A stretch of 64,000 bases of DNA from Myxococcota bacterium. GTDB taxonomy: Bacteria; Myxococcota_A; Bradymonadia; UBA7976; UBA1532. A model generated the notes under the pieces. It saw only the letters and a program-made list of their open reading frames with translations, had not been told where the DNA came from and did no database searches. How positions within the stretch are numbered: position 1 is the first letter of the stretch; every line of letters starts with the position of its first letter. A program made the translations under genes and the position numbers. The stretch is taken from assembly GCA_963169045.1 (NCBI GenBank), contig CAUJDF010000011.1, positions 62,001 through 126,000 of the forward strand. The letters run 5' to 3'. Shown here in pieces: positions 19,295-28,532 of this stretch.

Positions 19295-20665
19295 TCAGAA
19301 CTCGAACGCGCCGACGGCCGCCGCGCCGCCGCCGGGTGTCGGCGCCACGCCGAACACGGGCCGGCCCGCCGTGGCCGCCGGTTCGTCGCTCAGGAACCAC
19401 AGGGCCGCGCCCGCGGCCGCGATGGCGATGCCGCTACCGATGAGGATGTCGGTCAGCATCGCGTTCGACCGCACGTCGTCCGCCAGGCTGGACTCCTTGC
19501 TGGTCCCGTTGCAGCCCGTCTTGTCGCTGCGGCAGTCGTCGAGGTCGCCGCTGGCGCTCGCCGCCATCACCGCGAACACGGCGCCGCCGGCCATGACCGC
19601 GCCGCCGACGCCCATGCCGATGTAACCGAGCGTGCGCTGGGAGACGCCGCCCCCGCCGCCGCCGAGCTCGACCTCGGTGCGGGCCGTCTCGCCGGCGGTG
19701 ACGATGACCGTCTCTTCGTGGGTCGCGCCCGCGGCATCGCGCACCTCGAGGCGGTGCGCGCCGGGCGCGAGCGGGATGGGTCCCGACAGCGGCGCCACGC
19801 CGACGCGGGCGCCGTCGACCAGCACCTCGGCGCCCGCGCGGTCGATCGCCACCTCGAGGAAGCCGCTCGCGACCTGCTCGCCGAACACGACGTCGACGAC
19901 GAGCGGCCGGTCGGGCGCGTGAGACGTCGCCAGGTCGAACTCGCGCGTGGCCGGCTCACGGCCTTCGATCTCGAGGGTCGCGGTGTGCTTCCCGGCGGGC
20001 AGCGGCATGTCGAGCGGCGTCACGCCGACGGGCGAGCCGTCGATGCTCACACGCGCACCGGGCGGCGTCGAACGCAGGCTGACCACCGGCTGCACCGCAG
20101 GCAGCACGATCGCGAGCTGCTCCGCCTTGCCCGCCTGCAGCTTCAATGGCCGCTGGACCTGACGGAAGCCTTCCTTCTCGAGGATCAGCGTCACGTTGCC
20201 CGCGGGGAGCTGCAATCGGACCGGCGTGCGGCCACGCGGCGGCGAATCCTTCGAGTCGAGCCACACCGACGCCCCGAGCGGCTCCGAGGTGAGCTCGAGC
20301 GTCGTCCAGCTCGTCGCGATCGTCTTGCGGATGCGGGCGAGGCGGTCCTTCACGTCGGCCGTATCGTCCGTCCCGCTGGCGAGAAACTTCTCGTAGGTCT
20401 CGACCGCCCGAGGCAGGTCGCCGAGCGCCTCCTGCACCTGCCCGATGTTGTAGAGCATCAGGGGGTGGGGCTTGATGGCGTTGGCCTGCTCGAACGCCGT
20501 GAGCGCGTCGGAAAAGCGACCGGCCTGGAAGTGTTCGCGGCCCTGCTTGAAGAGGGCCTTCGCCTGTTCCTTCGCCGCGTCGTCCTGCGCCAGGGCGGGC
20601 GGCGCAAGAAACAGCAGGAGCGCCGCGGCCACCAAGACCAGGCCGGGCTTCCAGAGTGCGGCCAT
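19295..20665 (-). CDS. Periplasmic TPR and PEGA-domain protein
   Basis: 456 residues. ATG 20665 with GGAGAG upstream begins a signal peptide cut after 'PPALA'. Residues ~30-105 contain TPR units ('GREHFQAGRFSDALTAFEQA', 'YNIGQVQEALGDLPRAVETY'). Three PEGA-type beta modules follow, each with P.GA.V..DG..VG.TP: 'EPLGASVWLD', 'TPPGARVSIDGSPVGVTP', 'RAGAEVLVDGARVGVAP'. Near the C-terminus are two hydrophobic stretches (about 345-370 and 405-425). PEGA domains are thought to bind peptidoglycan or glycans and are common in myxobacterial kinase operons. It sits between the pseudokinase-like gene and the FG-GAP lipoprotein. Confidence 0.85.
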   Translation of the reverse strand: MAALWKPGLVLVAAALLLFLAPPALAQDDAAKEQAKALFKQGREHFQAGRFSDALTAFEQANAIKPHPLMLYNIGQVQEALGDLPRAVETYEKFLASGTDDTADVKDRLARIRKTIATSWTTLELTSEPLGASVWLDSKDSPPRGRTPVRLQLPAGNVTLILEKEGFRQVQRPLKLQAGKAEQLAIVLPAVQPVVSLRSTPPGARVSIDGSPVGVTPLDMPLPAGKHTATLEIEGREPATREFDLATSHAPDRPLVVDVVFGEQVASGFLEVAIDRAGAEVLVDGARVGVAPLSGPIPLAPGAHRLEVRDAAGATHEETVIVTAGETARTEVELGGGGGGVSQRTLGYIGMGVGGAVMAGGAVFAVMAASASGDLDDCRSDKTGCNGTSKESSLADDVRSNAMLTDILIGSGIAIAAAGAALWFLSDEPAATAGRPVFGVAPTPGGGAAAVGAFEF

Positions 20666-20759
20666 GGGTTCTCTCTCCCGCTACGCCGTTCGGGGGAAGA
20701 GTAACCGCAATGTGAGGATGGGCGCCAGTTGGCCACGGCGAGACGCGGCGGCCCTCGGC

Positions 20760-23270
20760 TCAGTCGGCGAACGGGTCCTTGAAGTCGGCCTTCGGCGGTT
20801 TCGGCTGCGCCGGCTTCGGCTTCGGCTTCGGCTGGGGCGGCGTCGGCGCGTCGTTCTTCGCCTGCTCGAGCGGCTTCGGCCGAGGCGGCGGGGCCGCAGG
20901 CCTGTCGGCGGCCTTCTTCAGCTCGACGGAGAGGCTCGGCGGCGGGCTGCCGGCGGCGGGCGGCGCGGACAGGTCGAGCTTGCGCGTGACCGTCTCGTGG
21001 CCGTCGAGGGTGAAGGTGAACTCGCAGGGTCGGTCGAGGCTGTAGACGAACTTCGCCGGCGTCGGGCCGATCGACGTCGCGCCGCACGTCACGGTCGCGC
21101 CGGCAGGCGTGCTCTCGAGCGCCACCTCGAAGGTGCGCTTCGCTGCCTCGGCCTTTGCCTTCTCGTCCTCGGCCCGTTGCAGCTCGGCGCGGACGGTCGC
21201 CGGCATGTCGTCGGCGACGCTGCCCGGCGCCGGCGCGCCCCCGGCGGCGGCCACGCCGTCGGCGGCGCTCGCCGGGCCGCCGGCGGAGGATGGCGCCTCG
21301 GCGAGCGACGCCGGCGCGGGTGCGCTCGGCGCGGCGGATGGCTGCGCGCCGGCCATCGACGGCGGGTTCGCCGGGGTCGGCCGCTGCGGCGCCACCGGCT
21401 CCTCCCGCAGGACCAACCAGTAGACGGCACCGCCACCCACGACCAGCGTCAGCAGCAGAAGCGCCAGCGACCCCTGCGACCCCTGCCCGCGCGCGGCCTT
21501 GCGCTGCGTCTTGTTCTGTGTGTCGCGCGCCGTCGGCGGAGGCGCGAGCGCGGCCAGGTCGGCCGCGGTGGCCAGCGGCGAGACTTTCGCCGGACCCGAG
21601 GCCGGAGCGTCATCGAGCTCTTCGTCGATGGCGCTCATGATCTCCGTCGTCAGGCGCGCGCTGCCCGGCGCGCGCGACGCCTGCGACGCCGCTTCGGCCG
21701 CCCGGCCGGCGGCGCTGCCCGGCACGTCGTCGAGCGACATGCCGGCGAACGGATCGACCTTCGGCCCCTTGGGCGGAGGCGGCGGCGCCTCGTCGGCGCC
21801 CCCCACGTCGGCCAGGGCTGCGGCCAGCGCCGCGTCGAGATCGGAGTCGAGGCGCGGGCCCTTGCTCCGGGGCGGCGAGGACGCCGGAACGACCGGCGCC
21901 GGAACGACCGGCGCCGGCGCGGACGAAGCGCGCTTCGGCAGGATGCCGTCCACCTCCGCCGCCGCATCGGCGAGGGCGCGTGCCAGGTCGTCGGAGTCGA
22001 TGGCGCCCGTCACGAGCAGCGGCTCGGGGATCACCGCGAGATCGTTCTGCGTCGGCGGCGGAGGCGCCGGGAGGCGCGCGGGCGTCGGCGGCGGCGGCGG
22101 GGCCTTCATCGGCGCGGTGCGCGGCTGCGGCATCAGGCTCGGCATCGGCCCCGTCAGGTTGGGCGTCGCCTCGCTCGAGAGGCCCAGCGGCGGCGACGGG
22201 ATGTCGCGCACCATCGTCCCGTCGTCGTCGCCGTCCATGAGATCGGCGAGCGCGTCGGCGCCCGCGACGACCGTCGAGGCGTTCTGGAAGGGACGCTTCG
22301 GCCGCGCCTTCGGCGCCGGCTCGGGCTGCGTACTCTTGATGACCTCGGCGAGATCGGTCGCGAGCGCGCGCAGGTCGGGGTATCGCTGGCCCGGCTCCTT
22401 GGCGAGGCAGCGGTCGATGATCTGCTCGAGCTTCGGCGGCAGGACGACGCCCGCCGTCCGCTTGCTCACGGCGGTGGGGGTCGTGGTGACGATCGCCGCG
22501 AGGAGCTGATCCGGCGTCGCGCCGAAGAAGGGCAGCGCCCCGGTGAGGAGTTGGTAGCCGATCACGCCGAGCGAGAACTGGTCGGATGGCAGTCCGACGG
22601 GACGCCCCGACGCCTGCTCGGGGCTGAAGTACTTCGGCGTGCCGATGATCACCGGCCCGTCGGCGGTCTGGCGAACGCCGAAGAGCTCGGGCACGCCGAC
22701 GTCGATGATCTGTACGAAGTCGGCCCCGCCCTCGCGCTCGACGAGGAACACGTTCTCGGGCTTCAGGTTGGCGTGCGCCCGGTTGAGCCGCTGGATCGGC
22801 GCCAGCGCGCTGCAGAGCTGGAAGAGGATGTCGGCGGCCCGCCGCGGTCCGAGCGGGCCTGTGGCCTCGAGCAGCGACTTGAGGGTCTGCCCGCGGACGT
22901 GGTCGGTCGCGACGAAGAGCGTGCCGTCGGTGTCGCGGGCCGCCGCGAGCACCGAGGCGATCTTCGGGTGCCGCAGCTTCACGAGCTGCCGGGCAGAGTG
23001 CAGCAACTGCTCGCCGAACGTCGCCGCCACGTCCGGGTGGATGATCTTGATGGCCGCTTCCTGGCCCGTCTGGCGATCGAGGCCGCGATAGACCATGCCG
23101 ATCTCGCCGGACCCGAGCCGGGCGAGCAGCTGGAAGCGGCCCCCGAGGATGCGGCCGACGAACGGATCGTCGTCGAGCATCGGCTCACCGACGAGCAGCG
23201 GGCTGGCGCACGTGGCGCAGCGCGTGCTCTGGACCTCGTTGATGGTCTGGCACTGCGGGCAGATGATCAT
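20760..23270 (-). CDS. Ser/Thr kinase-like (probable pseudokinase) membrane protein with PEGA domain
   Basis: 836 residues. Begins with a zinc ribbon (Cys4/7/18/21), followed by a Hanks-type kinase fold: glycine loop 'GSGEIG' (53-58), Lys75 in 'AAIK', activation-segment 'GTPKYFSPEQ'. Two key residues are changed: the HRD motif reads 'HANLKPEN' with Asn168 in place of the catalytic Asp, and the alpha-C Glu position aligns with Ser92; the metal-binding Asp190 survives in 'IDVG' (for DFG). A ~280-residue Pro/Ala-rich cytosolic linker leads to one membrane helix (about 597-620) and a periplasmic PEGA module ('TPAGATVTCGATSIGPTP'). Catalysis is doubtful; a binding or scaffold role is more likely. 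ATG 23270 chosen because the ribbon starts there; a GTG ten codons upstream is an alternative. Confidence 0.85.
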   Translation of the reverse strand: MIICPQCQTINEVQSTRCATCASPLLVGEPMLDDDPFVGRILGGRFQLLARLGSGEIGMVYRGLDRQTGQEAAIKIIHPDVAATFGEQLLHSARQLVKLRHPKIASVLAAARDTDGTLFVATDHVRGQTLKSLLEATGPLGPRRAADILFQLCSALAPIQRLNRAHANLKPENVFLVEREGGADFVQIIDVGVPELFGVRQTADGPVIIGTPKYFSPEQASGRPVGLPSDQFSLGVIGYQLLTGALPFFGATPDQLLAAIVTTTPTAVSKRTAGVVLPPKLEQIIDRCLAKEPGQRYPDLRALATDLAEVIKSTQPEPAPKARPKRPFQNASTVVAGADALADLMDGDDDGTMVRDIPSPPLGLSSEATPNLTGPMPSLMPQPRTAPMKAPPPPPTPARLPAPPPPTQNDLAVIPEPLLVTGAIDSDDLARALADAAAEVDGILPKRASSAPAPVVPAPVVPASSPPRSKGPRLDSDLDAALAAALADVGGADEAPPPPPKGPKVDPFAGMSLDDVPGSAAGRAAEAASQASRAPGSARLTTEIMSAIDEELDDAPASGPAKVSPLATAADLAALAPPPTARDTQNKTQRKAARGQGSQGSLALLLLTLVVGGGAVYWLVLREEPVAPQRPTPANPPSMAGAQPSAAPSAPAPASLAEAPSSAGGPASAADGVAAAGGAPAPGSVADDMPATVRAELQRAEDEKAKAEAAKRTFEVALESTPAGATVTCGATSIGPTPAKFVYSLDRPCEFTFTLDGHETVTRKLDLSAPPAAGSPPPSLSVELKKAADRPAAPPPRPKPLEQAKNDAPTPPQPKPKPKPAQPKPPKADFKDPFAD

Positions 23271-23314
23271 GCGACTCGAAGGTTCCTCATCGCGCGACAC
23301 GAGTGGTCGTCCAC

Positions 23315-23343
23315 TAATAACACCAGCCCCCCGGCCGCACAAA
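23315..23343 (-). promoter_or_regulatory. Candidate promoter of the kinase-like gene
   Basis: Minus strand TTTGTG (23343-23338), 17-nt spacer, TTATTA (23320-23315). A perfect inverted repeat AGTGG-tcgt-CCACT at 23302-23315 overlaps the downstream edge of the -10 and could be an operator. Confidence 0.35.
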
Positions 23344-23401
23344 CCGGGTGCGCGGGGGGGATCGACGATCCGGCGCGCCGTTCGATCCATCAGCGGCGCG
23401 C

Positions 23402-23430
23402 TTGACTTCACCCGCCGCCTGTGAGAAAAG
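23402..23430 (+). promoter_or_regulatory. Candidate promoter of tRNA-Leu
   Basis: TTGACT at 23402-23407 with an A-rich -10-like stretch (GAGAAAAG) centred about 17 nt later, ~15 nt before the mature tRNA 5' end. The -35 is good, the -10 is poor. Confidence 0.4.
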
Positions 23431-23444
23431 CCTGCGCACCACTC

Positions 23445-23528
23445 GCGAAGGTGGTGGAATTGGTAGACACACTAGCTTGAGGTGCTAGCGGCAGCGATGC
23501 CATGGGGGTTCGAGTCCCCCCCTTCGCA
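23445..23528 (+). tRNA. tRNA-Leu (anticodon GAG)
   Basis: 84 nt with a perfect 7-bp acceptor stem (GCGAAGG, 23445-23451, with CCTTCGC, 23521-23527) and discriminator A. Anticodon stem CTAGC/GCTAG encloses the loop TTGAGGT with GAG at 23479-23481, reading CUC/CUU. The variable arm is long (stem GGC/GCC), as in class II tRNA-Leu, and the T stem GGGGG/CCCCC is perfect. The 3' CCA is not encoded and must be added after transcription. Confidence 0.95.
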
Positions 23529-23532
23529 CCCC

Positions 23533-23580
23533 GAAAACGAAAAAGCCCCGCTGCTGCTGCAACGGGGCTTTTTTCGTTTC
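23533..23580. terminator. Strong bidirectional rho-independent terminator
   Basis: GC stem GCCCCG/CGGGGC flanked by A-run on the left and T-run on the right (AAAAAGCCCCG ... CGGGGCTTTTTT), with outer bases extending the pairing. It closes the tRNA-Leu transcript on the plus strand and the gap-pgk-tpiA-secG message on the minus strand. Confidence 0.9.
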
Positions 23581-23621
23581 TGGGCCTCGGCGTCGCCCGC
23601 GCCGAGGCTTGGTGCGGGCGC

Positions 23622-24010
23622 TTACTGGGCGGGCTGCGAGGCCGGCGCGGCACCCTCGGCCGGCGCGGCCGGCGCGGCCCCCTCGGCCGGCGCGGCCGGC
23701 GCGGCACCCTCGGCCGGCGCCGAGGCGGGCGGCGCCGCCTCCTGCCGCTCCTCGGCGGCGCCCTTCAGCGAGTCGTCGGCGGTGGGGCTCGACATGGCAG
23801 CGAGGGTCATGCTCGTCACCATGAAGGTGACCGCGCAGCCGGTCGTGACCTTGCTCAGCACGTTCGCGGCCGAGCGCTGCCCGAGCGCGACACCGGCGCC
23901 ACCGCCGAACGCGGCGCTGACCCCGCCACCACGCCCTGCCTGGAGCAGAATCGTCAGGATCAGGAACAGGCAGACGAGCACATGGAGGACGGTGACGAAC
24001 CCCTCGAACA

Positions 24011-24011
<1 letters not shown>
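23622..24011 (-). CDS. secG: Protein translocase subunit SecG
   Basis: 129 residues. Two membrane helices (about 4-24 and 55-75) frame the conserved SecG core 'LQAGRGGGVSAAFGGG'. SecG is the small partner of SecY/SecE in the inner-membrane export channel and helps SecA-driven translocation. The tail after residue 75 is longer than usual and consists of Pro-Ala-Glu-Gly repeats. The ATG overlaps the tpiA stop by one base (TGATG), and the gene ends the glycolytic operon before the terminator at 23533-23580; tpiA-secG adjacency is conserved in many bacteria. Confidence 0.93.
23640..23725 (-). repeat. 27-bp in-frame tandem repeats in the SecG tail
   Basis: About three copies of a unit coding PAEGAAPAA, differing at few bases. 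Coding, not CRISPR-like; it makes the SecG tail length variable. Confidence 0.75.
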
Positions 24012-24778
<767 letters not shown>

Positions 24779-24780
24779 GG

Positions 24781-26001
24781 TCATCTCCGGGAGTAGCCGA
24801 GGGCACGGAGCCCCGGCAGTTCGCGGCCCTCGACGAACTCGAGGCTCGCCCCGCCGCCCGTGGAGATGTGGCCGATGTCGCGGTGGCGGCCGCTCTCGTT
24901 CACGGCGCGAACCGAGTCGCCGCCGCCCACGAGCGAGTAGCCCTTCGAGTCGGCCACGGCGTTGGCCACGGCCATCGTCCCCTCGGCGAAGGTCTTCCAC
25001 TCGAACACGCCCATCGGGCCGTTCCAGAAGATCGTCTTCGCGTCGCGCAGCTTGCGACTGAAGATCTCGGCGGTGCGCGGTCCGATGTCGAGGCCCATCA
25101 GGTCCTCGGGGATGTCGACGCCGCTGATCACGGTGGCGCGCGCCTTGTCGCTGAACTCGGCGGCGCCGCGGTGGTCGATCGGCAGGAGCACCTGGACGTT
25201 GCGCTTCGCGGCCGTCTCGAGGACCTCCTTCGCGTTGCGGAGGTGGTCCTGCTCGATCTTGCTCTTGCCGACGGGGTGGCCCTGGGCGGCGAGGAAGGTG
25301 TAGGCCATCGCCCCGCCGATCAGCAGCGTGTCGACGCGACCCACCAGCTTGTTGATGACGCCGATCTTGTCGCTGACCTTCGCCCCGCCGAGCACCGCGA
25401 CGAACCCGTCGCGCGCCCGGTTGACGAGCTTGTGCAGCGCGGCGACCTCGGCGGCCATGAGGAAGCCGGCGCCCTTCTGCTCGACGAGGGCGGGCAGCGC
25501 GGCGACGCTGGCGTGGGCGCGGTGCGCGGCGCCGAACGCGTCGTCGACGTACACTTCGGTCATCGCCGCGAGGCCGCGCGCGAACGAGTCGTCGTTCTTC
25601 TCCTCGCCGGCGTTGAAGCGCAGGTTCTCGAGCATCACGAGGTGCCCGTCGCGCATGTCGCGCACGAGCTTGGCGGCGCCGTCGCCCACGGACTCGTCGG
25701 CGAGCAGCACTTCGCGGCCGAGCAACCCGGCGAGCACCTCGCCGGCCGGCGCCATCGAGTACTTCGGGTCGGGCGCGCCCTTGGGGCGTCCGAGGTGGCT
25801 GGCAAGGATGACCTTCGCCCCGCGGGACAGCGCGTGCTCGATCGTGGGGATCGCCGCGCGGATGCGGCTGTCGTCGGCGACCCGGTCGCCCTCGAGCGGC
25901 ACGTTGAAGTCGACGCGGATGAAGGTACGCCGGCTCTCGATCGGCAGCTTGTCGATCAAGGTGACGCCCGGGATGCGCAGCTGCTCGGCGTTGGCCGCCA
26001 T
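24781..26001 (-). CDS. pgk: Phosphoglycerate kinase
   Basis: 406 residues. Family landmarks: 'FIRVDFNVPL', 'ILASHLGRPKG', 'LMLENLRF', hinge and nucleotide region 'VAVLGGAKVSDKIGVINKL', 'IFWNGPMGVFE', and the closing 'HISTGGGASLEFVEG'. It makes ATP from 1,3-bisphosphoglycerate in lower glycolysis. ATG 26001 has GGGAGGG upstream. It lies 19 nt after gap and overlaps tpiA, so the three enzymes and SecG share one transcript driven from the gap promoter. Confidence 0.97.
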   Translation of the reverse strand: MAANAEQLRIPGVTLIDKLPIESRRTFIRVDFNVPLEGDRVADDSRIRAAIPTIEHALSRGAKVILASHLGRPKGAPDPKYSMAPAGEVLAGLLGREVLLADESVGDGAAKLVRDMRDGHLVMLENLRFNAGEEKNDDSFARGLAAMTEVYVDDAFGAAHRAHASVAALPALVEQKGAGFLMAAEVAALHKLVNRARDGFVAVLGGAKVSDKIGVINKLVGRVDTLLIGGAMAYTFLAAQGHPVGKSKIEQDHLRNAKEVLETAAKRNVQVLLPIDHRGAAEFSDKARATVISGVDIPEDLMGLDIGPRTAEIFSRKLRDAKTIFWNGPMGVFEWKTFAEGTMAVANAVADSKGYSLVGGGDSVRAVNESGRHRDIGHISTGGGASLEFVEGRELPGLRALGYSRR

Positions 26002-26020
26002 GGTGAACCCTCCCGAGCTC

Positions 26021-27037
26021 TCAGCGCGCGCGACCGATGCCCAGCATGAGGCGGCTCAGGTCGGCCATGCGGTGGCTGAAGCCCCACTCGTTGTCGTACC
26101 AGGCCAGGACCTTCACCATGCGGTCGCCGATGACCGCCGTGTTCGCGGCGTCGACGCTGCTGGAGAAGGAGGTGCCGAGGAAGTCGACGCTGACGAGCTC
26201 CTCGGTTTCGAACGAGAGGATGCCCTTCAGCGGACCTTCGGTCGCGGCGCGGCGCAGCGCGTCGTTGACCGCCTCGGCCGTCGTGGCGCGAGACACGTGC
26301 AGGACGGCGTCGGTGAGCGACACGTTGGGCGTGGGCACGCGGACGGCGATGCCGTCGAGCTTGCCCTTGAGGTGCGGCAGGACGAGGCCGATGGCCGAGG
26401 CGGCGCCCGTCGTCGACGGGATCATCGACAGCGCCGCGGCGCGCGCGCGGCGCTTGTCGTCGTGCGGCAGGTCGAGCAGGCGCTGGTCGTTGGTGTAGCT
26501 GTGGATCGTCGTGATCAGGCCGTACTCGACGCCGAACGCCTCGTCGACGACCTTGACCACCGGCGCGAGACAGTTCGTGGTGCACGACGCGCACGACACG
26601 ATCTTGTGCTTCTCGGGGTCGAGCTGGTGGTCGTTCACGCCGACGACCACCGTCAGATCGTCGCCCTTGGCCGGCGCCGAGATGATGACGCGCCCGGCGC
26701 CCGCCTGCAGGTGCAGCTCGGCCTCGGCGCGCTTGCGGAACCGGCCCGTGCACTCGAGCACGAGCTCGACGCCGAGCGCCTTCCAGGGGAGCTTCGCGGG
26801 GTCCTTCTCGGCGGTGACCTGGATGCGCCGGCCGTTGACGACGATGGCGCCGTCCTCGGCCTTCACGTCGGCCGCGAACCGCCGGTGCACCGAGTCGTAC
26901 TTGAGCAGGTGCGCCAGCATCCCGGTGTCGGTGAGGTCGTTGATCGCGACGATCTCGAGATCGGGATCGCCCTCGAGGATGCGGAAGACGCAGCGGCCGA
27001 TGCGGCCGAAGCCATTGATGGCGATCCTGCGGGCCAT
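26021..27037 (-). CDS. gap: Glyceraldehyde-3-phosphate dehydrogenase
   Basis: 338 residues. NAD-binding 'INGFGRIGRCVFR' at the start; the active-site cysteine is Cys152 in 'SCASCTTNCLAPVV', which has Cys149 where most enzymes have Asn. Later motifs 'HSYTNDQRLLDLPHDDKR', 'AIGLVLPHLKGKLDG', 'RVPTPNVSLTD' and 'WYDNEWGFSHRM' are intact. First gene of the gap-pgk-tpiA-secG operon. ATG 27037 has a GGAG 10 nt upstream, and a good promoter lies 33 nt upstream. Confidence 0.97.
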   Translation of the reverse strand: MARRIAINGFGRIGRCVFRILEGDPDLEIVAINDLTDTGMLAHLLKYDSVHRRFAADVKAEDGAIVVNGRRIQVTAEKDPAKLPWKALGVELVLECTGRFRKRAEAELHLQAGAGRVIISAPAKGDDLTVVVGVNDHQLDPEKHKIVSCASCTTNCLAPVVKVVDEAFGVEYGLITTIHSYTNDQRLLDLPHDDKRRARAAALSMIPSTTGAASAIGLVLPHLKGKLDGIAVRVPTPNVSLTDAVLHVSRATTAEAVNDALRRAATEGPLKGILSFETEELVSVDFLGTSFSSSVDAANTAVIGDRMVKVLAWYDNEWGFSHRMADLSRLMLGIGRAR

Positions 27038-27069
27038 GGATGCACTCCGGGGGTGGCGCGAAGCGCGCA

Positions 27070-27098
27070 AAGCTAGCGGCGACGCGGAGGTCCGTCAA
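27070..27098 (-). promoter_or_regulatory. Promoter of the glycolytic operon
   Basis: Minus strand TTGACG (27098-27093), 17-nt spacer, TAGCTT (27075-27070). Predicted leader of about 25 nt contains the GGAG ribosome site of gap, so unlike several other promoters here this one makes a leadered message. Confidence 0.65.
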
Positions 27099-28441
27099 GA
27101 TGGCCTGCGGCATGGAGGGAGGTCCGATGAACGAGATGGAGCGGTTCCTGACGCTCGACCCCGAGCGGCGACGGCGGGTGCAGATCGCGTTGTGCGCGCT
27201 CGCCGTCGACGCGTGGGAGCGCGAGATCGCGCCCGACCCGCCCGCCTACCACGACTCGGTCGTCGGCCTGTTCCACGTGGTCGAGGTCGACCTGCCGCGG
27301 GACGCGCTCGAGGCGGTGCGCACCGGCGTCGACGCGCGCGACGTGTGGCGGCGCATCGGGGAGCCGCTCGCGGCGCTGCAGGACGGCGACCTGGAGCTCG
27401 CGGGCCACCTCGAGCTCGCCTGGTACTCGGTCTACAACCTGTACGTGCGGTCCCTGAGGGGCCGCGACGTCGACGACTGGCTGATCGTGAACCAGGCGCT
27501 CTCGGCCAATCCCGATCCTGCATCCTGGGTGCCGACGCTGCGCGCCGCCATCGACGCGGTCCGCTGAGCGTCCTCGGCGTCCCGAGGCGGGCTCGCGCCG
27601 CCCGGCGAGCCTCGCCCTCCGGCGCCCGTTCGCCTTCGCCCGTCGCGACCGCCGCTTCGCCGCCGGCGGCGACCGCGTCGCCCGGCAGGGCCTCTCCGAC
27701 CGCGAGGCGCCGCCGGAGCCGGCGGAGACGCTCGCGCACCTTCGCGGGCGCGAGGCCGGCGAGCGCGTCCAGGTGCGCGAAGACCGCCGCGTCGACGCGG
27801 AGGGCCGTCAGCGGCGCGTCCGCCAGCTCGTCGGCGAGGGCGGCGCGCGCCCGCCCGAGGATCCCGAGCGTGCCGCTGCGCAGGCGGAGGGCGTCCTCGC
27901 GCCGGGCGGTCGTGGCCTCGAGGTCCGTGCGCCGGCTGAGCAGGTCGGCGATCACCTCGCTCTCGCCGAGCCACGCTTCGACGACGGCGCGCATCGGCTC
28001 GCCGTTGGCCATCTCGAGGCCGTCGAGGTCGCGGGCGCGTTCCTCGACACGCGGGCGGACGCGCTTCGCCAGCATCGCCCGGTGGGGGTAGCGCTGTTGG
28101 GCGGCGGGCGCGATGAAGAAGAGGGCGTCACGCACCCGCGTCGCGCGGTCGCGCAGGTCTTGCGGGAGGTCCGGCTCGTCGATGATCCGCGTGAGGCGTC
28201 CGTGGACGCGGAGGCCGAGCTGCTTCTGGCGCGCCGCGGCCGCGGCGAGCTCCGTGGCGAGCGGGCGCGTCGCCGGCGTCGCCGGGCGCGCGAAGAACGC
28301 GTCGAGCGCGGCCAGTGTCGCGCGCAAGCGCGGCGCGTAGATGAGGAAGGTGCCCGGCGCCTCCGCTTCGAGCGTGGACAGGCGTTGCTCGACGAGGTCG
28401 GCGACGCCGACGTGGAGCGTGTCGAGGGCGAGGTCGCGCAT
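27095..28441 (-). CDS. Uncharacterised helical protein whose frame runs across the opposite-strand gene
   Basis: ATG 28441 with GGAG about 10 nt upstream. Residues 1-~275 look like a real, highly helical cytosolic protein ('RLSTLEAEAPGTFLIYAPRL', 'LFFIAPAAQQRYPHRAML', 'LAPAKVRERLRRLRRRLAVG') with no recognised family. There is then no stop codon in frame until 27095, so the frame continues for about 150 more residues, very rich in Arg/Ala/Gly/Ser, as the exact antisense of the gene at 27127-27567. The true C-terminus is uncertain: a lost stop, a frame error in the sequence, or genuine overlap. The N-terminal half is well supported, the tail is not. Confidence 0.55.
   Translation of the reverse strand: MRDLALDTLHVGVADLVEQRLSTLEAEAPGTFLIYAPRLRATLAALDAFFARPATPATRPLATELAAAAARQKQLGLRVHGRLTRIIDEPDLPQDLRDRATRVRDALFFIAPAAQQRYPHRAMLAKRVRPRVEERARDLDGLEMANGEPMRAVVEAWLGESEVIADLLSRRTDLEATTARREDALRLRSGTLGILGRARAALADELADAPLTALRVDAAVFAHLDALAGLAPAKVRERLRRLRRRLAVGEALPGDAVAAGGEAAVATGEGERAPEGEARRAARARLGTPRTLSGPRRWRRAASAPRMQDRDWPRAPGSRSASRRRRGPSGTARTGCRPSTRRARGGPRAPGRRPAAPRAAPRCAATRRARRRRCAPPRARPAAGRPRPRGTGRRPSRGRRAGRARSRAPTRRRRARTTRSAPAVAARGRASGTAPSRSSDLPPCRRPS
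27127..27567 (+). CDS. Uncharacterised small acidic protein
   Basis: 146 residues from ATG 27127, preceded by a strong GGAGGGAGG at good spacing. The protein is soluble, helical and balanced in composition ('RRVQIALCALAVDAWEREI', 'LAGHLELAWYSVYNLYVRS', 'WLIVNQALSANP'), unlike antisense shadows. No family recognised. It starts 90 nt from gap on the other strand and is entirely overlapped by the long minus-strand frame ending at 27095; of the two, this one has the better coding character over the shared stretch. Confidence 0.7.
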   Translation: MNEMERFLTLDPERRRRVQIALCALAVDAWEREIAPDPPAYHDSVVGLFHVVEVDLPRDALEAVRTGVDARDVWRRIGEPLAALQDGDLELAGHLELAWYSVYNLYVRSLRGRDVDDWLIVNQALSANPDPASWVPTLRAAIDAVR

Positions 28442-28532
28442 CGTGCGTGTCTCCGCGGTGGTGATCGGGAGACAGCATGGGCGGGGGATCGATCATTTCG
28501 TGATCCATCCGAACGCGTGGCGCGCGACTTCG

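Noticed and set aside
15459-19625. 1388-codon plus-strand frame
   Set aside because: Mirror of the FG-GAP lipoprotein gene, composed mostly of Val/Asp/Arg/Gly with no domain; long frames here arise from high GC.
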